Source: Sphingobacterium puteale (GTDB taxonomy: Bacteria > Bacteroidota > Bacteroidia > Sphingobacteriales > Sphingobacteriaceae). From it: a stretch of 64,000 bases of DNA. Location of the stretch: contig NZ_RBWS01000007.1 in assembly GCF_003627955.1 (NCBI RefSeq), positions 310,001-374,000 on the forward strand, written 5' to 3'. Position numbers and translations under genes: made by a program. The notes under the pieces were generated by a model that was given only the letters and a program-made list of their open reading frames with translations, did no database searches and had not been told where the DNA came from. How positions within the stretch are numbered: the first letter of the stretch is position 1; each line of letters starts with the position of its first letter. Of this stretch, positions 60,392-64,000 are shown piece by piece.

Positions 60392-62968
60392 TTAAGCAAC
60401 ATTTCTTCCCGCATTAATCACACCGAAGATTGTGCGTGCGATCAGCTTTGAATAATCCTCCCTTTGTGCCTCATCCAGCTTATCTGAATTGAGTGCACGA
60501 ATCGCATAATGCTGAATAACCAATAGCGGCAAAACAATGCCTTCCCGGGCCAAAATTGACTCACGGTCTACCGGGTAATTCTCCATCAATTTGGACGTAC
60601 CGCTAAGTTTTAATAGATATTCTTTGGTAATCTGATATTCTGCATACAGATTTTTCCAAAATTCACCATATACTTTATCTTCCTTCATATATGCCGTGAT
60701 ATCAAAATTCGATTTGGTCATGGACATCATACAGTTGTCAATCAAGGTTTGGAAGAAGCCGGAAGAAACATACAGCTGTTGCACGTCTTTCCATAGATTA
60801 TTTTTCTCGGCCCATTGCAACGCAGTCCCTACCCCATAAAATCCCGGGATGTTTTGTTTCAGCTGGCTCCACGAGGTTACAAAACTGATCGCCCGTAAAT
60901 CCTCAAGACGCAGCTCACGTCCCGAATTCCTTTTTACTGGACGACTTGAGATATTGATTGACGACAGTGCTTTCAAAGGAGACATCGTTTCCAAATAAGG
61001 CAGGAATAACTTATTGGTACGAAGATCCATAAATTTATGATGGCTCAATTCGGCCAGTTTATCAATAATCTCCTGTTGATGCTTGGTCAGGGTATCGCCT
61101 ACACGTTGTTTCAAGTCAGAAATAATACCGGCGTGTAGGAGCTGCTCGATATTGAATCGCGCTGTATCCAACGAGCCATACTGGCTACTTATCGTCTGAC
61201 CTTGGATCGTTAATTGAATATGATCATTGGCAATTTCCTTGCCCATAGAAGCATAAAACCGTTGTGTTTTACCGCCACCACGCGCCGGAGGTCCACCACG
61301 GCCGTCAAAAAAGACAAGATCAACATCATACTCACGCGATATTGCCGTCAACTCTATTTTTGCTCTATAGATTGACCAATTCGCCATGAGATATCCCCCG
61401 TCTTTTGTACTATCCGAATAGCCTAGCATAATGGTCTGCTTGTTTCCTCTTAGCTTCAAATGTGCTTTATATTCTTTATTGCTGTATAAAGTCTTCATCA
61501 CATCCGCTGCTCTGGTCAGATCATCCACTGTTTCAAATAGAGGAACGAAATCAATTGTTAATGCTTCTTTCTTCCAGCCCGACCACAAAAACAACTGACG
61601 CAATCCAAGGATATCACTTGCTTGCTGGCAATTACTAATAATAAAACGTTGTGCGGCGCGCTCAGACCCCGAACGTTGGATCTCCTTGAGCAATTTGATC
61701 ACACCTGAAGTGTCTTTCGTCAATGGATCTGCATCCTCTGGGACAGTAAGATCCAGTTCTTTAAACTTCAACACTTTTTGTTTATCGACCTCACTCAGTT
61801 CCAGGTAATTTAATGGAACCCCAGTAGCCTCCTGATTCTGTTGAATCAGATATGCTGTTGCTTCACGAAGGATACGGCTATCCTGTCTGATATCTAAGGT
61901 TGTGAAAAAACAACCGAATGTCATTACTTTACGAAGCAAGTCATCAACAATCTCAACAAAAAGACCATTGTGATATTCTTCCAGGACGTTTTTAATAGCT
62001 TTTAAATTCGTAATAATGTTATCCGTTTCATCTTTTGGATTTTCAACAGGATTAAAGCTATTGTCGTAAAACAAAGTCTGCAAGTTCTCCATATACTCTT
62101 CGACTCCTCTGAATGTAATACGGCGTCGTACAATACGGAAATCGCGGTAATAACATCTAAACAAAATAGTGCGCAATAAAGCTGCCACCTTTTTGGTACT
62201 CTCAACGCTGACATTCGGATTTCCGTCACGGTCTCCTCCTGGCCAAAAGCCCAATTCGATGAGCTGTTTTACTTCCTCAGTATCGACATCCAATTCATCG
62301 TCAATAAAAGACTGGATTTCTGAAGCGACTTTATAAAACACATTTTCCAGGAACCAGGCTAAACTGGCAGCTTCATCTACTGGCGTTGGCTTATTTTTAT
62401 TGATGAATGGCGTTTTGCCGAGTTGTTGCAGTAACAAATGTATACTATGGATATCGTTGGTCTTTATTGCATCAATCAAATCATTGATAATCCCCAATAC
62501 AGGCCCCGGATAAAATTGGGTAGGGTGTGCCGTCAGTACCAGACGAACTGAAAAATCTTTTAATTTGGAAACGATTTTTCGTCGCATGTCACCATTGCCT
62601 TCCGCATTTTTGATCAATGCCCCCAAGACATTTTCATCGTCGCCGCGCCCCACCATTTGAAATGATGAATCCTCTATCGCGTCAAACAATACCACCTGGC
62701 GTTCTATATACTGGACAAAACGAAACAATAAATCAATACGCTGTTCTTCCGAAGAAAACTCTTCATGCTGATCAAAAAAACTCTTTATGATCTCATCTGG
62801 AGTTAAATGTTGATCAACCCCCTTCTCACATTGCTTTGCAAAAAATGGCAATAAAGTACCTGTATCCTTAACACGTTGGAATGGCAATGTTAAAAACAAA
62901 CTTTTAAAAAGCTCAAAGCGTGTCAATACCTCGTCCTGAAAGACGGCTTCATTTTTACTTTGCTTCAT
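60392..62968 (-). CDS. ppc: Phosphoenolpyruvate carboxylase
   Basis: The 858-residue enzyme fixes bicarbonate onto PEP to give oxaloacetate. Visible motifs are the catalytic His148 (LVLTAHPTQFYPG), GFWPGGDRDGNPNVS, and the glycine-rich active-site loop FFDGRGGPPARGGGKTQRF (about 550-570). MLGYSDSTKDGGYLMANWSIY and the C-terminal VINAGRN are also present. Length is slightly below the usual 870-960. It replenishes the TCA cycle. No regulator or pathway gene lies next to it. The 259-nt gap upstream is very A/T-rich. Confidence 0.96.
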   Translation of the reverse strand: MKQSKNEAVFQDEVLTRFELFKSLFLTLPFQRVKDTGTLLPFFAKQCEKGVDQHLTPDEIIKSFFDQHEEFSSEEQRIDLLFRFVQYIERQVVLFDAIEDSSFQMVGRGDDENVLGALIKNAEGNGDMRRKIVSKLKDFSVRLVLTAHPTQFYPGPVLGIINDLIDAIKTNDIHSIHLLLQQLGKTPFINKNKPTPVDEAASLAWFLENVFYKVASEIQSFIDDELDVDTEEVKQLIELGFWPGGDRDGNPNVSVESTKKVAALLRTILFRCYYRDFRIVRRRITFRGVEEYMENLQTLFYDNSFNPVENPKDETDNIITNLKAIKNVLEEYHNGLFVEIVDDLLRKVMTFGCFFTTLDIRQDSRILREATAYLIQQNQEATGVPLNYLELSEVDKQKVLKFKELDLTVPEDADPLTKDTSGVIKLLKEIQRSGSERAAQRFIISNCQQASDILGLRQLFLWSGWKKEALTIDFVPLFETVDDLTRAADVMKTLYSNKEYKAHLKLRGNKQTIMLGYSDSTKDGGYLMANWSIYRAKIELTAISREYDVDLVFFDGRGGPPARGGGKTQRFYASMGKEIANDHIQLTIQGQTISSQYGSLDTARFNIEQLLHAGIISDLKQRVGDTLTKHQQEIIDKLAELSHHKFMDLRTNKLFLPYLETMSPLKALSSINISSRPVKRNSGRELRLEDLRAISFVTSWSQLKQNIPGFYGVGTALQWAEKNNLWKDVQQLYVSSGFFQTLIDNCMMSMTKSNFDITAYMKEDKVYGEFWKNLYAEYQITKEYLLKLSGTSKLMENYPVDRESILAREGIVLPLLVIQHYAIRALNSDKLDEAQREDYSKLIARTIFGVINAGRNVA

Positions 62969-63208
62969 ATTTAAATCTTTGAAAAATGGTCAAGAGAGTT
63001 TAGGCGACTCTTGAGTTTCTGTAATATATCTGAAATTACCCTACGCACCAAATATAGCAATATTATATTTAAACAAATAAAAAAATATAAATTAATCAAA
63101 AAAAACATCAAAATATTATAAAGATATTAATGAAAATTCGTAATTTTTCGTTTTTAGTATATTATCGCAACAAGCAGGGAACCCTCAGGCTAATATAGCC
63201 TTATCTCG

Positions 63209-63216
63209 TATATTTG
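63209..63216 (+). promoter_or_regulatory. -7 box of the FUSC-like gene
   Basis: TATATTTG matches TAnnTTTG, 12 nt before the ATG. No clear -33 element is present. Confidence 0.45.
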
Positions 63217-63227
63217 TGCTATACATT

Positions 63228-64000
63228 ATGAAACAGACACAAGAAATAAAAAGTTTTTTCTATAGTCAATATTTTGCGGATGGACTGCGAATTACCATCG
63301 GATGCATTGTACCTGTCCTCATTTTTGCCACCATAGGCCAGTTTACCAATGGAACCATTGTATCCCTGGGCGCCCTTTTGGTTGGGCTATCCGATACTCC
63401 CGGAGCGCCAAGCCATAGACGAAAAGGTATGTTTGCCGGGGCCATACTGACCACCCTAACATTTATCCTGACCAATATTGTCAATCAAAATGTATATCTT
63501 CTTGCCGTTTTCATCGGAATCGCCTGCTTTATCTTTGCGATGTTTGCCGTATTCAACGGCCGGGCCGCGAATGTGGGTTTGATGTGTATATTAATGATGC
63601 TGATCCACGTGCAGATACACTATCCCCTCGATCAGGCAATTAATTACCTCGGATTCTACACCCTTGGCGGACTTTGGTATATAGCAATCAGCCTCTCTAT
63701 CACCCAGGTACGCCCCTATAGGCTGGCTGAGCAGGAACTTGCAGAAACCATTCGTTATGTAGCTGATTATATTCGGCTGAAAGCAAATTTTTACGATGCC
63801 AAAATCGACAATGATAAAAACTACCTAAAACTGATTGACAAACAGGTTGAAGTAAATCAACATCAGGAAAACGTCAGAGACCTGCTGTTTCAGAGCAAAA
63901 GATCCATTAAAGACACCACAAAAGTAGGGCGGTATCTCACCTTAATTTTTAACGATATTGTAGATCTATTTGAGCAGAGTATGGCTGCGCACTATGATTA
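63228..64000 (+). CDS. FUSC/YccS-family membrane protein, N-terminal part (runs off window)
   Basis: The frame from ATG 63228 is open to the end of the window (257 residues). Residues about 15-165 hold six membrane helices (for example GLRITIGCIVPVLIFATIG, GMFAGAILTTLTFILTNIV and LLAVFIGIACFIFAMFAVF). A cytoplasmic helical region begins near 170 (VRPYRLAEQELAETIRYVADY). This is the N-terminal half of FUSC/YccS proteins, which resemble aromatic acid efflux and membrane stress transporters. The gene continues past the edge, where a second membrane half is expected. Confidence 0.85.
   Translation, partial: MKQTQEIKSFFYSQYFADGLRITIGCIVPVLIFATIGQFTNGTIVSLGALLVGLSDTPGAPSHRRKGMFAGAILTTLTFILTNIVNQNVYLLAVFIGIACFIFAMFAVFNGRAANVGLMCILMMLIHVQIHYPLDQAINYLGFYTLGGLWYIAISLSITQVRPYRLAEQELAETIRYVADYIRLKANFYDAKIDNDKNYLKLIDKQVEVNQHQENVRDLLFQSKRSIKDTTKVGRYLTLIFNDIVDLFEQSMAAHYD

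Noticed and set aside
1..64000. CRISPR array, prophage or integrative element
   Set aside because: No spaced direct repeats, integrase, phage structural genes or paired attachment sites were seen.

Overview
The window looks like chromosome of a Bacteroidota of the Sphingobacteriaceae, most likely Sphingobacterium or a close relative. The evidence is the low G+C content, many -7 promoter boxes of the Bacteroidota form TAnnTTTG, A-rich translation starts without Shine-Dalgarno sequences, the gene order nadK-uppS-bamA-skp-skp, a GlsB/GlsA-like aminolipid acyltransferase pair, tandem DUF3857 transglutaminase-like proteins, and product sequences typical of the group. I infer this from the sequence; no database search was possible.

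Layout. 1-2.4 kb (minus): AdoMet decarboxylase, a zinc-ribbon DUF4178 membrane protein, DUF350 and a membrane aminopropyltransferase (cut by the window edge) form one tight operon. 2.4-5.7 kb (minus): phenylalanine-4-hydroxylase and tyrosyl-tRNA synthetase, with what looks like a complete transcription attenuator in front of tyrS (promoter, Phe/Tyr-rich leader peptide, competing hairpins, terminator). 5.8-11.4 kb: exported repeat protein, SH3b and BON proteins, DUF695, a long helical orphan, YiaA-like protein. 11.8-14.9 kb (minus): sigma-54 response regulator and sensor kinase with overlapping ends. 15-16.8 kb: ABC-F ATPase behind a structured leader with an 8-codon ORF. 17-19.5 kb: GMC oxidoreductase and its small subunit. 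19.5-26.5 kb: OmpA-like lipoprotein, small unknowns, two DUF3857/transglutaminase proteins (one lacking the catalytic Cys), a HAD phosphatase. 26.6-35.4 kb: second sigma-54 regulator, RNase P RNA, WYL regulator, HI0933 flavoprotein, Gfo/Idh/MocA dehydrogenase, argS, arginine decarboxylase. 35.4-40.7 kb: an intergenic 11-nt periodic repeat, a thioredoxin-like protein, and the glycerol operon glpD-glpK-glpF ending in a 54-bp perfect palindrome. 40.7-42.5 kb (minus): aminolipid N- and O-acyltransferase pair. 42.7-49.6 kb: CBS protein, nadK, uppS, bamA and two Skp/OmpH chaperones. 49.9-52.9 kb: TetR regulator and a two-gene Fe-S oxidoreductase module. 53-54 kb: a gene-poor, apparently decayed stretch. 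54-57 kb (minus): LOG protein, aldehyde dehydrogenase, and a broken diheme cytochrome c gene. 57-64 kb: DinB and SRPBCC proteins, tRNA-Leu(GAG), Ppx/GppA phosphatase, DUF4142 protein, PEP carboxylase and the start of a FUSC membrane protein.

Most of the window is ordinary core metabolism and envelope biogenesis. The most interesting parts are regulatory: the tyrS leader and the ABC-F leader. Next are the poorly understood polyamine/DUF4178/DUF350 operon, the cytochrome pseudogene, the catalytically dead/alive transglutaminase pair, and several palindromic or periodic intergenic elements. I found no CRISPR array, prophage or intact insertion sequence.
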